From Pseudoalteromonas fuliginea (lineage in GTDB: Bacteria > Pseudomonadota > Gammaproteobacteria > Enterobacterales > Alteromonadaceae), in the NCBI RefSeq assembly GCF_000690055.1, contig NZ_JJNZ01000020.1, positions 1 through 64,000 on the forward strand: a stretch of 64,000 bases of DNA, given 5' to 3'. The notes beneath the pieces are model-generated. The model was not told the DNA's origin. It saw only the letters and a program-made list of their open reading frames with translations, and searched no databases. Each line of letters opens with the position of its first letter. Position 1 is the stretch's first letter. Position numbers and translations under genes: made by a program. Of the stretch, positions 17,959 through 27,786 are shown piece after piece.

Positions 17959-18603
17959 ATGCCATATAAAAGTAACTTATTTGCAATGATACTCAGCTTT
18001 TTTGTGGGGGTAGGATTAACAAGTGGTTACTTTTTGCATTTGTATGAACCGTTTAACGATAAAACGGCTCAATTTATACATGCTAGCCAAGATGTTATTA
18101 TTGAAGTAAGCGGTAATAAATCAGTTCAAAAATCACCTATAAACAGTACAACTAAAGCACTTCAACAGCCGCTGGAAAAAGAGTACATTACGAAAATAAG
18201 TGCGCTAAATAACGAATTGTCAGTAGCTACAAAACAGCTGAAAGTTGCTCAGCAGCAGTTAAAGCGAACTCGCTTAGAAGGCACTGATTTTGCTAAGCAG
18301 CTTGATGAAAAATTTGATAGTGAAAGTGAAAATACGCAGTGGAGCTTCGAAATAGAAACGGCACTTACTGACTTTTTAATCATCAGTGATTTAAGTAATA
18401 CGGCGCAGCTAAGCTATTTAACTTGTAAACAAACTATCTGTAAATTTGAATTACTAGCCGATAAGAATAATGAACAAGGCCATGCACAGTGGCGTGAACT
18501 TAATGATAAGTTGGCAACGACACCTTGGTGGCAACAGTTTAAAATCACCTCATCAAGCTCAAACGACGAGCGAATAGAATTTATAGTGAGCACCAAAGAG
18601 TAA
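17959..18603 (+). CDS. Membrane-anchored coiled-coil protein of unknown function
   Basis: 214 residues. One N-terminal TM helix (about 7-28, FAMILSFFVGVGLTSGYFL) anchors a periplasmic part. Residues about 75-105 are a coiled coil (YITKISALNNELSVATKQL). A small globular C-terminal domain contains two cysteines (LTCKQTICKFELL), likely a disulfide, and ends WWQQFKITSSSSNDERIEFIVS. I do not recognise a family. It lies 16 bp after cysE and probably shares its transcript, but no functional link is evident. Confidence 0.6.
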   Translation: MPYKSNLFAMILSFFVGVGLTSGYFLHLYEPFNDKTAQFIHASQDVIIEVSGNKSVQKSPINSTTKALQQPLEKEYITKISALNNELSVATKQLKVAQQQLKRTRLEGTDFAKQLDEKFDSESENTQWSFEIETALTDFLIISDLSNTAQLSYLTCKQTICKFELLADKNNEQGHAQWRELNDKLATTPWWQQFKITSSSSNDERIEFIVSTKE

Positions 18604-18627
18604 GTGCTCCTATTTTAGTTAAGCGTG

Positions 18628-19971
18628 CTAGCTCACTACTTTAGAATGTATAACACCATCAACAAGTTCGGTAATAAGTGCATCACCGGCTTTCACATCA
18701 CTTACTGACTTAACCACTTTATTTTTTTCATTTTTTGTAATGCTGTAACCGCGTGCTAAAACATTTAGCGGACTTACCGAATCTAATTTACTTGCCTGTA
18801 GTGCCAAGTTGTTATTTGCTTGCTGCAATTGATGCTGTATAGCTTGGTTTAGTCTTGCGTGTAATTGCGTGAGTATATGGTTTGCTGTAGCGAGTTTTTT
18901 GTCTGGTGATTGGCGCATTAAACGCGGCGTTAAGTTATTAAGTGTGCGTTCTTGCTGGTATAAGCGATTACGCATAGCTTGTTGCAGTGCAATGCTTAGC
19001 TCATCCAAACGTTGCGTTTTTTGATTAAGCTGATTACGTGGATGACATAAATTAAGGCGGTGTTGTAACTGCGTTGCTAATGCGCGCTTGTCGGCAATGC
19101 CGTGCTTAAACGCGTTAGATAAACGATTAACTAATTGCGTTACTTTGTTGTGTAACTCTTGCGTATTTGGGCTTACAAGCTCAGCTGCCGCTGATGGGGT
19201 TGCTGCACGAACATCGGCAACATAGTCGCTAATAGTGGTATCTATTTCGTGGCCTACCGCACTTACTATGGGTAATTCACTTTTAAAAATAGCGCGGGCG
19301 AGCTGTTCGTGGTTAAAACACCATAAATCTTCAAGTGATCCGCCGCCTCGTCCTAAAATAAGTACGTCTACTTCATCACGAGCATTAGCTAATTCAATTT
19401 GATTAATTAAATGCAGGTGTGCTTCTTTGCCTTGCACCATCGCAGGGTAAATAATGACTTCTAATTGTGGCGCACGGCGTTTAAGTACCGTTAAAATATC
19501 TTTTATAGCAGCGCCGGTTGCTGAGGTAATAACACCAATACGATTAATATTTTGCGGTAATGGCTGCTTGTGAGCAGAGCTAAATAATCCTTCGGCGGCC
19601 AAACGCATTTTAAGCGCATCAAACTCTTGCTTTAGCTGACCTTCGCCGGCCGGCTCCATATGCTCAACAATAAGCTGGTAGTCACCGCGAGGTTCATAAA
19701 GTGATACACGCGCTTTTACTGTAACTTGCGCGCCATTTGCAGGGCGGTAGCTTTGGTTGCGGTTGTTGCCGCGCCACATTGCGGCTTTAATTTGTGCTTT
19801 ATCGTCTTTTAGCGAAAAATACCAATGACCGGATGCAGGGGTAATGAAATTAGAAATTTCGCCTGTTAATACTAATGAGGCAAAGCCTTGCTCAAGTAAT
19901 GTGCGAATTTCTCTATTAAGGCGTGACACGGTGTAAACCGTCTGCGAAGGCTTCGAAAACATAAAAAACAA
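18628..19971 (-). CDS. xseA: Exodeoxyribonuclease VII large subunit
   Basis: 447 residues, the usual XseA length. An N-terminal OB fold (about 10-105; YTVSRLNREIRTLLEQGF, GEISNFITPASGHWYFSLKDD) is followed by the catalytic domain with GVITSATGAAIKDIL, GRGGGSLEDLW (about 210) and AVGHEIDTTISD-YVADVRAATPSAAAEL. The C-terminal part is a long coiled coil and a final barrel-like segment (LARGYSITKNEKNKVV). With XseB it degrades single-stranded DNA to oligonucleotides; XseB is not encoded here. It converges on the small coiled-coil gene and is divergent from guaB. Confidence 0.95.
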   Translation of the reverse strand: MFFMFSKPSQTVYTVSRLNREIRTLLEQGFASLVLTGEISNFITPASGHWYFSLKDDKAQIKAAMWRGNNRNQSYRPANGAQVTVKARVSLYEPRGDYQLIVEHMEPAGEGQLKQEFDALKMRLAAEGLFSSAHKQPLPQNINRIGVITSATGAAIKDILTVLKRRAPQLEVIIYPAMVQGKEAHLHLINQIELANARDEVDVLILGRGGGSLEDLWCFNHEQLARAIFKSELPIVSAVGHEIDTTISDYVADVRAATPSAAAELVSPNTQELHNKVTQLVNRLSNAFKHGIADKRALATQLQHRLNLCHPRNQLNQKTQRLDELSIALQQAMRNRLYQQERTLNNLTPRLMRQSPDKKLATANHILTQLHARLNQAIQHQLQQANNNLALQASKLDSVSPLNVLARGYSITKNEKNKVVKSVSDVKAGDALITELVDGVIHSKVVS

Positions 19972-20109
19972 CCTAAAACTATTTATGAGGCAAGTTATAA
20001 GGTAAGTTTATCATAAATATTTACGAAATATTATTTACTCATGCCAACAACGCTGTTAAAATTTGGCCGCAATTCCTTATCGTAGTTCCACATGTGAGAA
20101 GTTGCCAAA

Positions 20110-21579
20110 ATGCTTAGAATCGCTAAAGAAGCTCTTACCTTTGATGACGTACTTTTAGTACCTGGTCATTCTACTGTTTTGCCACACACGGCAAACATTT
20201 CAACTCGCTTAACGCGTGGTATCAAACTTAACTTGCCGCTTATTTCAGCATCTATGGATACTGTTACAGAAGCTCGTTTAGCTATTGCCCTTGCGCAAGA
20301 GGGTGGTCTTGGTTTTATTCATAAAAACATGACTATCGAAGAACAAGCGAAAAACGTACGTAAAGTTAAAACCTACGAAGCAGGTATTGTTTCTTACCCT
20401 GTAACGGTGACTGCCGATTTAACAATTGCTGATGCAGTTGAGCTTTCGCACGAAAAAGGTTTTTCAGGCTTTCCGGTTACTGACAGCAATAATGTACTTG
20501 TAGGCATTGTTACTAGCCGTGATATGCGTTTTGAAACTAAGCTTGAACAGCCTGTTTCTACCGTTATGACTAAAAAAGAAAAGCTTGTTACCGTTAAAGA
20601 AGGCGCAGCACGCGAAGAAATTTTAGGCTTAATGCACGAACACCGCATTGAAAAAATCCTTGTTGTTGATGATGAATTTAAACTCAAAGGCATGATCACA
20701 GTAAAAGATTACCAAAAAGCCCAAGACAAACCTGACGCATGTAAAGACGACCAAGGTCGTTTACGTGTAGGTGCTGCTGTAAGTGTTGGCGCGGGTACTG
20801 ATGAGCGTATTGCTGCATTAGTTGAAGCGGGTATTGATGTTTTACTTATCGATACATCGCATGGTCACTCTCAAGGCGTTATTGACCGTGTTACTAAAAC
20901 GCGTAAAGAGTACCCAGACTTACAAATTATTGCAGGTAACATTGCAACAGCTGAAGGTGCGATTGCACTAGCTGATGCGGGAGCGGATGCAGTTAAAGTA
21001 GGTATCGGCCCAGGTTCTATCTGTACTACACGTATTGTTACCGGTTGTGGCGTTCCACAAATTACCGCTATTTCAGATGCTGTTGAAGGCTTAAAAGGTC
21101 GCGACATTCCTGTTATTGCTGATGGTGGCATTCGTTTTTCTGGTGATATTGTTAAAGCACTTGTTGCTGGTGCATCGTGTGTAATGGTGGGTTCTCTTCT
21201 TGCTGGTACTGAAGAAGCACCAGGTGAAGTTGAATTGTACCAAGGACGTTATTACAAATCTTACCGTGGTATGGGCTCATTGGGCGCGATGGATCAAAAA
21301 GAAGGTTCATCAGATCGTTACTTCCAAAAATCAAACGAAGCAGACAAGTTAGTACCTGAAGGTATTGAAGGTCGCGTAGCTTACAAAGGCCCTATTGCAA
21401 CGATTATTCATCAGCAAGTGGGCGGCCTACGAAGCGCTATGGGCTTAACGGGTTGTGCAACAATTGAAGAGCTAAATACAAAACCACAATTTGTACGTGT
21501 TACTTCAGCAGGTATGGGTGAGTCGCACGTTCATGATGTGCAAATCACTAAAGAAGCACCAAATTACCGCTTAGGTTAA
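20110..21579 (+). CDS. guaB: Inosine-5'-monophosphate dehydrogenase
   Basis: 489 residues. It oxidises IMP to XMP with NAD, the first step to GMP. The TIM barrel is interrupted by two CBS domains (about 93-205; [42 protein letters not shown]). The catalytic loop [10 protein letters not shown] (Cys about 305) and the flap ([11 protein letters not shown], ending in EGIEGRV) are intact, as is the phosphate site [13 protein letters not shown]. It is followed by guaA, as in E. coli, but here a terminator and a repeat element lie between them, so guaA probably has its own promoter or depends on partial readthrough. Confidence 0.97.
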   Translation: MLRIAKEALTFDDVLLVPGHSTVLPHTANISTRLTRGIKLNLPLISASMDTVTEARLAIALAQEGGLGFIHKNMTIEEQAKNVRKVKTYEAGIVSYPVTVTADLTIADAVELSHEKGFSGFPVTDSNNVLVGIVTSRDMRFETKLEQPVSTVMTKKEKLVTVKEGAAREEILGLMHEHRIEKILVVDDEFKLKGMITVKDYQKAQDKPDACKDDQGRLRVGAAVSVGAGTDERIAALVEAGIDVLLIDTSHGHSQGVIDRVTKTRKEYPDLQIIAGNIATAEGAIALADAGADAVKVGIGPGSICTTRIVTGCGVPQITAISDAVEGLKGRDIPVIADGGIRFSGDIVKALVAGASCVMVGSLLAGTEEAPGEVELYQGRYYKSYRGMGSLGAMDQKEGSSDRYFQKSNEADKLVPEGIEGRVAYKGPIATIIHQQVGGLRSAMGLTGCATIEELNTKPQFVRVTSAGMGESHVHDVQITKEAPNYRLG

Positions 21580-21602
21580 GCAGCGTAATTAATTTAATAT
21601 AC

Positions 21603-21629
21603 TGGGCTTGCTTTGCAAGCCCTCTTTTT
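21603..21629 (+). terminator. Rho-independent terminator between guaB and guaA
   Basis: GGGCTTGC-TTT-GCAAGCCC stem followed by CTCTTTTT. It should limit readthrough into guaA. Confidence 0.8.
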
Positions 21630-21643
21630 AGTCGTTTATATAA

Positions 21644-21805
21644 ATACCAATTGCATTAATAAAGTGGTCAATTATTGCGACAGATAAATGGCTCAATAAC
21701 GAGGCAAAAACTTCGACTTTTAGTTTCTTCTAAATAAGAAGTTTTTAACGTGGTTAGAGAGTTATTTAGCCTGCAAGAATTAGTAATGTTTAATAAAATT
21801 GGTAT
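21644..21805 (+). mobile_element. MITE-like intergenic repeat, copy 1
   Basis: A 162-bp element bounded by ATACCAATTGCATTAAT and, inverted, TTAATAAAATTGGTAT. It is AT-rich and has no open frame. Its reverse complement matches 27554-27716 over the whole length (shared blocks include CTCGTTATT, CGTTAAAAA and TTATC-GC near the ends). Short size, terminal inverted repeats, no coding capacity and two copies in opposite orientation are what miniature inverted-repeat elements show. It occupies the guaB-guaA gap. Confidence 0.7.
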
Positions 21806-21849
21806 TCAAAACGGCATTTAGCATTAGCATCTACTTTACGAGATACTCC

Positions 21850-23427
21850 ATGAGCAAAGATATTCACGATTCACGAATTCTCATTTTAGACTTTGGTTCA
21901 CAATACACTCAACTAATCGCGCGCCGTATACGCGAAATTGGTGTTTACTGTGAACTGTGGGCATGGGATGTGACTGAAGAGCAAATCCGCGAGTTTAACC
22001 CACAAGGTATCATTCTTTCTGGTGGCCCAGAATCAACAACACTTGAAAACAGCCCGCGCGCTCCTGAGTATGTATTTAATGCAGGCGTGCCTGTACTAGG
22101 TATTTGCTACGGTATGCAAACAATGGCAGCTCAACTAGGTGGTAGTGTTCATAGCTCTGATAAAAAAGAGTTTGGTTACGCACAAGTTGAAAAAGCAGGC
22201 AACTGTGCATTGTTTGATGCAATTGAAGACCACATCACTGATGGTGGCAACGGCGTACTTGACGTTTGGATGAGCCATGGCGACAAAGTAATGGATATTC
22301 CAGCTGGTTTTACTACAACAGCTAAAACATCTACTTGCCCACATGCTGCAATGTCTAACGAAGAAAAACGTTTTTACGGTGTACAGTTTCACCCAGAAGT
22401 GACACATACACATCAAGGTCAGCGCTTATTAGAGCGTTTTGCTATTGATATTTGTGGCTGTGAAAAATTGTGGACTGCTGCAAAAATTATCGATGATGCT
22501 ATCGAGCGTATTAAAGAAACAGTTGGCGATGACGAAGTTATTTTAGGCCTCTCTGGTGGTGTTGATTCATCGGTTGTGGCTATGCTTATTCACCGTGCAA
22601 TTGGCGAAAGACTAACATGTGTATTTGTTGATAATGGTTTACTTCGTTTAAACGAAGGCCAACAAGTAATGGACATGTTTGGTAATAAATTTGGCTTAAA
22701 TATTGTTAAAGTTGAAGCTGAAGAGCAGTTTTTAAATGATCTAGCGGGTAAGTCAGACCCAGAAGATAAACGTAAAGCCATTGGTCATACGTTTATTAAT
22801 GTATTTGATGAGCAAGCCAAAAAGCTTAAAAATGCAAAATGGTTAGCGCAAGGTACAATTTATCCTGATGTAATTGAATCAGCGGCATCTGCTACAGGCA
22901 AAGCGCATGTTATTAAATCTCACCACAATGTGGGCGGATTACCAGATGACATGAAAATGGGCCTTGTTGAGCCATTACGTGAATTATTCAAAGATGAAGT
23001 GCGTAAAATTGGCCTAGAACTAGGTTTACCGTACGACATGCTTTACCGTCATCCTTTCCCTGGACCAGGTTTAGGTGTGCGTGTACTTGGCGAAATCAAA
23101 AAAGAATACTGTGATTTATTACGCCGCGCTGATGCGATTTTCATCGAAGAGCTTCACAAAGCTGAGCTCTACCATAAAGTAAGCCAAGCGTTTACTGTAT
23201 TCTTACCTGTTAAATCGGTAGGGGTTATGGGCGATGCACGTAAGTACGATTGGGTTGTATCACTTCGTTGTGTTGAAACAATCGACTTTATGACAGCGCG
23301 CTGGTCACATTTACCTTATGAGTTTTTAGGTGTGGTATCAAACCGTATCATTAATGAAATAGACGGTATTTCTCGTGTTGTTTACGATATTTCAGGTAAA
23401 CCACCTGCAACTATCGAATGGGAATAA
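21850..23427 (+). CDS. guaA: GMP synthase (glutamine-hydrolysing)
   Basis: 525 residues from ATG at 21850 ([16 protein letters not shown]), chosen over an upstream in-frame start inside the repeat because it matches the family N-terminus. It makes GMP from XMP, ATP and glutamine. Class I amidotransferase domain: GICYGMQ catalytic Cys (about residue 86), with His/Glu in [12 protein letters not shown]-pyrophosphatase domain: SGGVDSSV (about 235). Dimerisation domain to the end ([17 protein letters not shown]; final PPATIEWE). A terminator follows 36 bp downstream. Confidence 0.97.
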   Translation: MSKDIHDSRILILDFGSQYTQLIARRIREIGVYCELWAWDVTEEQIREFNPQGIILSGGPESTTLENSPRAPEYVFNAGVPVLGICYGMQTMAAQLGGSVHSSDKKEFGYAQVEKAGNCALFDAIEDHITDGGNGVLDVWMSHGDKVMDIPAGFTTTAKTSTCPHAAMSNEEKRFYGVQFHPEVTHTHQGQRLLERFAIDICGCEKLWTAAKIIDDAIERIKETVGDDEVILGLSGGVDSSVVAMLIHRAIGERLTCVFVDNGLLRLNEGQQVMDMFGNKFGLNIVKVEAEEQFLNDLAGKSDPEDKRKAIGHTFINVFDEQAKKLKNAKWLAQGTIYPDVIESAASATGKAHVIKSHHNVGGLPDDMKMGLVEPLRELFKDEVRKIGLELGLPYDMLYRHPFPGPGLGVRVLGEIKKEYCDLLRRADAIFIEELHKAELYHKVSQAFTVFLPVKSVGVMGDARKYDWVVSLRCVETIDFMTARWSHLPYEFLGVVSNRIINEIDGISRVVYDISGKPPATIEWE

Positions 23428-23463
23428 TTAATTTTAGTTTTAGTCAGATAAAATAAAGTGATT

Positions 23464-23499
23464 AAAAACGGCGGATTAGCATGCTAATTCGCCGTTTTG
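23464..23499 (+). terminator. Rho-independent terminator after guaA
   Basis: AAAACGGCG(G)ATTAGC pairs with GCTAATTCGCCGTTTT, with a T-rich tail. Confidence 0.85.
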
Positions 23500-23581
23500 T
23501 TTATTTAAAAAGCAGTTGAACTAAAAGTGTGATTTTTCTCTTTACCTTTGGCGAAACTTCTCTATAATTCGTCGTCATTGC

Positions 23582-23658
23582 AGGGGCGTAGTTCCAATTG
23601 GTAGAACAGCGGTCTCCAAAACCGATGGTTGGGAGTTCGAGTCTCTCCGCCCCTGCCA
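23582..23658 (+). tRNA. tRNA-Trp (anticodon CCA)
   Basis: The acceptor arms AGGGGCG and CGCCCCT pair fully, the TTCGAGTC T-arm is present, and the anticodon loop reads CTCCAAA (anticodon CCA). The 3' CCA is encoded. The sequence is close to E. coli tRNA-Trp as I remember it. It stands alone between guaA and holD rather than in a tRNA cluster. A weak promoter-like CTTTAC/TATAATT lies about 40-10 bp upstream. Confidence 0.95.
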
Positions 23659-23723
23659 TTTCTTCTTTACATCGTATTTATTAATTCTTATATTACCTTA
23701 CTTACTAATTTCATCGAGTCGTT

Positions 23724-24089
23724 ATGCATTCACGGTACGCAGCTGTTTTTGGTATTGAAAACCTCGAATTAAATAAACACTTTAAACCAGCCGATAAATT
23801 TCCAGCGGATAGCCCTCCTGCAGATAATCTTTTAATAGATAGTGTTGCGGCAAGTAGTCATGCACCTGATACTGCACCAAAAAACAATGTACTTGAGCCT
23901 ATAGTGCTTTGTGAACAATTATTTGCAGATATTAAACGTGCAGCATTACCAATTGCTATTAACAGCGTTGTACAAAGCGCTGAGATGCAATTAAATGACG
24001 ATCAGCTAGTACTTACAACACCACAGCTCAGCACGGCCGATAAGCGCGCTTTATGGGCTTTAATGAGTGAACACCTTGATAAACTTTAA
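23724..24089 (+). CDS. holD: Probable DNA polymerase III psi subunit (HolD)
   Basis: 121 residues of low overall conservation. The order holD-rimI is typical of gammaproteobacteria, and this gene directly precedes rimI with a 23-bp overlap. The N-terminus (YAAVFGIENLEL) fits the psi opening (h-x-x-h-G-I-x-x-hxL) that binds the chi subunit. The end (LTTPQLSTADKRALWALM) fits the psi close (SP-L-x-x-x-x-KRxLWxxL). The middle is a Pro/Ala-rich linker. Psi links the clamp loader to chi and thus to SSB. The assignment rests on context plus these two weak motifs. Confidence 0.65.
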   Translation: MHSRYAAVFGIENLELNKHFKPADKFPADSPPADNLLIDSVAASSHAPDTAPKNNVLEPIVLCEQLFADIKRAALPIAINSVVQSAEMQLNDDQLVLTTPQLSTADKRALWALMSEHLDKL

Positions 24090-24543
24090 ACCAGTAGACG
24101 AAACCGCAATACCTCAATTAATGGCAATAGAAACAGCATGCCATAGCCATCCGTGGACGTTAAATACAATGAGTTCGTGTTTAGGTGGGCGCTATTTTAA
24201 TGTAGCCGCGTTTGAAAATGAGACTATGGTTGGTTTTTATATTGGTGAAAAAGCAGGTCCTGATTTTACGCTTATGGATATTTGCGTAACACCAAGTTAT
24301 CAAGGCAAGGGCATTGCTAAGCAGTTGTTAGCTCAGTTTATTGAATACGGTGAGCAACAAAACGCTGAAAACTTATTTTTAGAGGTACGCGAATCTAACA
24401 CGCGAGCAATTGCGCTGTATGAGTACGCTGGCTTTATAGAAATGTCAGTGCGTAAAAACTACTACCCAAGCGACAACCCAGCTAAAAATGGCTTTGAAGA
24501 TGCCATTTTAATGGGGATGGCATTAAGTTTAGGTTTCCAATAA
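24067..24543 (+). CDS. rimI: Ribosomal protein S18 alanine N-acetyltransferase
   Basis: 158 residues with a GNAT fold: motif A is VTPSYQGKGIAKQLLAQFIEYG (Q/RxxGxG/A, acetyl-CoA pyrophosphate loop), followed by LFLEVRESNTRAIALYEYAGF, the RimI-type signature with the Asn and Tyr used in catalysis, and VRKNYYPSDNPAKNGFEDAILMGM at the end. It acetylates the N-terminal alanine of S18. The start is GTG at 24067 inside the holD gene; the 23-bp overlap suggests translational coupling. A later TTG is possible. Confidence 0.9.
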   Translation: MNTLINFKPVDETAIPQLMAIETACHSHPWTLNTMSSCLGGRYFNVAAFENETMVGFYIGEKAGPDFTLMDICVTPSYQGKGIAKQLLAQFIEYGEQQNAENLFLEVRESNTRAIALYEYAGFIEMSVRKNYYPSDNPAKNGFEDAILMGMALSLGFQ

Positions 24544-24560
24544 CAGCGAGCATGTGTTGT

Positions 24561-27227
24561 TTATACTTGCTTATTATTTATAGAGTTTTCAATAGCGGTA
24601 ATTAAGTCGGCTATAAGATCATCGCGAACTATTTTGTTATCACTTTTTAATGAATCTTCGAGTGCGCCTGCGCTGTGATAAATATCGTCAAAGTTAAAGC
24701 ACCCAGCACTTCCTTTAATACTGTGGGCAACATTTCGTAGTGCTTCCCAGTCATCAGAACGTTGATATGTTTTTACTTCATCTAAGTAAGTCGGCAAATT
24801 AGCTAAGTAGTTGTCTGCAATTTGTTGGAATTTTTCACTTTTTAATAAGTTATCCCATTTATTTTGGTTATCTTTTTCAAGGTGTAAATAACTCACGAGT
24901 ACGTTTTCTAATGCGTCTTTATCAATCGGCTTACCAAGTGCTTTATCACAACCAGCCTCCAAATAAGTGCCTATATCATGGTTCATTACGTTTGCGGTTA
25001 ATGCGATGATAGGGCCGTCGTACGCAGCGTGGCGTAGCATTTTAGTTGCTTCTAACCCGCCCATAACCGGCATTTGCATATCCATAATAATTAACTGATA
25101 GTCGTTAACTAGCGCCATTTCTACTGCTTGTGCGCCATTACTTGCTATATCGGGTTCTAGGCCCCACGTTTGCAGAAGCAGTTTTATTAGTAATTGATTA
25201 TCAGGGTTGTCTTCAGCCACTAAAATATTGGCATCAAAGTGGTTGGTTGCAAACGATAGTAGTGGATCTCTTTCTGGCGTTAGTTGGCTTTTATCTGTAA
25301 GTAATTGTAGTGCGGGTTTTCTGCCTGTTAAATGACACGACACGCTAATAGAAAACTTACTTCCTTTACCTATTTCACTTTTTAGTACTACATCACCACC
25401 GAGTAGTTGCGCCAAGTTTTTGGAAATACATAAACCAAGCCCTGTACCGCCAAATCGACGGGTAGTCGTTGCATCAGCTTGCTCAAATGGTTTAAATACA
25501 CGCTTTATTTGATTTTCAGACATTCCGATGCCGGTGTCTGTGACAACAAATTCAAGCATTTTTCTTTTTTGATGAAAATGTACGCAAATAGAAACGCTGC
25601 CTTGCTCTGTAAATTTAACTGCATTATTCGCAACGTTAATTAATATTTGTTTTAAACGCGTAATATCACTGTATATGGTACGAGGCAGTGGTAATTCATA
25701 GTTTATATTTAAAGTAAGCTGTTTCTCTTTTGCTAAGGGTTCAATAATAGATTCAATATCATGTACGAGCTGTACTACATTGATAGGCGCTTGATCTACT
25801 GCAAGCTTTTCGGCCTCAATTTTAGATAAGTCCAAAATGTTATTGATTAGTTCTAGCAAGTGTTTTGAATTTCGTAAAATAGTACTGAGGTGCTGTTTAT
25901 CGTTCGCTATTTTATCGTTGTGTAGTAATTGTTCTGTAAAGCCCATAATAGCAGTGAGCGGTGTACGTATTTCGTGACTCATATTTGCTAAAAAACGACT
26001 TTTAAGTTGATTCGCTTGTTCAGCTTGAGCAATCGCCAGCTCTAGTTGGCTGTTCATTGCTTCAAGTGCTTTGGTACGGCTTTCTACTTTATCTTCTAAG
26101 TGATGTTTATAATCTTCTAGCTGTTGTTGGTAGTGTCTTATCTGGTTAACCATGTGATTAAAATCGTTAAATAAAATGCCTACTTCATCATTTGTATGCG
26201 CAGGTAAATTCACCGATAAATCACCATCCCCAACGCGGTGGCTTGCTGCACCTAATAACTCGATAGGGTTGAGTAGTAAGTTACGCACAACCACAAAAAT
26301 TAATATAGGCAGGGTGATCACCGAAATAAGAACAATTAAGCCTGTTATTAAACTAATAGCCTTACCAGATTGATAAAGTACAGCTTTAGGAATAGTAGAA
26401 ACATAATAATAACCGCCACTCATTTGTACCGCAAAAATCATGCGCTCTATTTTATCTATACTTGATAGTTCGATAGTCGACAAGGTGCCAATATCAGCTA
26501 AATCATGTATTCGGTTTAGTTCGTATTCGCTAATGTATTGGCCGCGCATACTGTAATCGGAACTAAATAAAATTTTACCATCTTTGGTGAGTAGTAAATT
26601 AAGTGTATTGTTATAAGGCGCCTCTAAAATACTGGTATTGAGTATTGAAGGCTCAACATGGACAACGATAAAGCCTAACTGTTGAGGGCGTTTTAAATAG
26701 TAGTCAACACTATAAATTCGCTGAATAAAATACAAACTGGTTGTTCCGTCTGATTTTTGATCCATGAACTGTTGCTGGCTTAAATTACTTTGCAGTACTT
26801 TATTTAAAAAGGGATAACTTTTAGGGGCTGTAGTCAGATTGTTTGAATAATAAGCGTCGCTTTTTCCGCTTGCAGAGACTAAATTAATACTAACTATATC
26901 TGGATAGGCTTCGCTATAACTGGCAAATACATCCATTAAGGCACCTAGTTGGCGTGTATAACTGCCATTAGCTCGTACATCATTTGCTAAAAAGTCACTC
27001 AGTACGGGAGAAGTCGAGAGCAGCTTTGTAGTTGAGTGAAAAGAGTCTATATAGTTAAATACTTTTTGTTGTTGTTGCTCAACAAAACGACTCATTATTA
27101 GATCGGCTTGTTTTTGAGTGGAGTTAGTTACATTCGTGAGCGTGAAGCCCCCTAAAAATAATAGAGGCAATATAACAAGCGGCGTTATATACCATAATAA
27201 TCGAATGCTTAACTTACTGGTTTTCAT
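24561..27227 (-). CDS. Hybrid sensor histidine kinase (sensor-HAMP-HisKA-HATPase-REC-Hpt)
   Basis: About 888 residues from ATG at 27227. TM helix 1 (about 10-30), a periplasmic sensor of Cache type (YYSNNLTTAPKSYPF, IHDLADIGTLSTIEL), TM helix 2 (about 290-320), HAMP, a coiled linker, HisKA with the phospho-His in HEIRTPL, HATPase (NNAVKF; DTGIGMSENQ; GGTGLGL), a receiver domain with Asp in MDMQMPVMGG, and a C-terminal Hpt domain with His in HSIKGSAGCF. All phosphotransfer residues are present, so it can run a full His-Asp-His relay to an unlinked response regulator. It is convergent with rimI; the region upstream is non-coding. An in-frame TTG two codons earlier is less likely as start. Confidence 0.9.
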   Translation of the reverse strand: MKTSKLSIRLLWYITPLVILPLLFLGGFTLTNVTNSTQKQADLIMSRFVEQQQQKVFNYIDSFHSTTKLLSTSPVLSDFLANDVRANGSYTRQLGALMDVFASYSEAYPDIVSINLVSASGKSDAYYSNNLTTAPKSYPFLNKVLQSNLSQQQFMDQKSDGTTSLYFIQRIYSVDYYLKRPQQLGFIVVHVEPSILNTSILEAPYNNTLNLLLTKDGKILFSSDYSMRGQYISEYELNRIHDLADIGTLSTIELSSIDKIERMIFAVQMSGGYYYVSTIPKAVLYQSGKAISLITGLIVLISVITLPILIFVVVRNLLLNPIELLGAASHRVGDGDLSVNLPAHTNDEVGILFNDFNHMVNQIRHYQQQLEDYKHHLEDKVESRTKALEAMNSQLELAIAQAEQANQLKSRFLANMSHEIRTPLTAIMGFTEQLLHNDKIANDKQHLSTILRNSKHLLELINNILDLSKIEAEKLAVDQAPINVVQLVHDIESIIEPLAKEKQLTLNINYELPLPRTIYSDITRLKQILINVANNAVKFTEQGSVSICVHFHQKRKMLEFVVTDTGIGMSENQIKRVFKPFEQADATTTRRFGGTGLGLCISKNLAQLLGGDVVLKSEIGKGSKFSISVSCHLTGRKPALQLLTDKSQLTPERDPLLSFATNHFDANILVAEDNPDNQLLIKLLLQTWGLEPDIASNGAQAVEMALVNDYQLIIMDMQMPVMGGLEATKMLRHAAYDGPIIALTANVMNHDIGTYLEAGCDKALGKPIDKDALENVLVSYLHLEKDNQNKWDNLLKSEKFQQIADNYLANLPTYLDEVKTYQRSDDWEALRNVAHSIKGSAGCFNFDDIYHSAGALEDSLKSDNKIVRDDLIADLITAIENSINNKQV

Positions 27228-27553
27228 GACCAAACTACTTATCCTCCATGCAATTTATCAATAATATGCGTAACCGCTATATTACACAAGCCTGTAGGTG
27301 TCTTGATGGCTAATTTCTGTAACCAACCAAAGAAACTTACGTAAAATAATAAGGGGATGGGGAGGCGAGCTTTGCATTTTATTTTAGAACTCAACGGCCT
27401 TTAATAAAAAGATCAGTTAATAACTAACCATTGATTGTTTATAAGGCCAAGATCAGCGAAAATAGTCTTCAATTACGATTAACATAACGGATCGCATGTG
27501 AAGAGCCAATTTAGGGCTTTTCTGATGGTGTGTTGAGCTTTCGAGGTTGCTTT
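27228..27553. other. Long intergenic region between histidine kinase and repeat element
   Basis: About 325 bp with no convincing gene. It contains the kinase promoter (toward the left). The block at 27500-27520 (AGAGCCAATTTAGGGCTTTTCT) is a hairpin-like sequence without a good T run. I see nothing else that can be named. Confidence 0.4.
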
Positions 27554-27716
27554 ATACCAATTTTATTAAAAATATGATCATTCTAGCGTATTGAATAACT
27601 CACTAACTACGTTAAAAAATTATTCATAGAGAACAACTCTATGTGATAATTTTCGCCTTGTTATTACACTATTTACTTATCGCTATAATAGATCACTAAT
27701 TTAATGCAATTGTTAT
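27554..27716 (-). mobile_element. MITE-like intergenic repeat, copy 2 (inverted relative to copy 1)
   Basis: ATACCAATTTTATTAA opens and TTAATGCAATTGTTAT closes the element, one base off a perfect terminal inverted repeat. Along its length it matches the reverse complement of 21644-21805, with scattered substitutions. It lies about 70 bp upstream of prfC, so it may carry or modify the prfC promoter. Confidence 0.65.
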
Positions 27717-27786
27717 TATTTAAGCCTTGAAAGCTCAGCATACTTAAAGTGGATAATATCCGTATACAAACTAAAAGAACTTTTTA

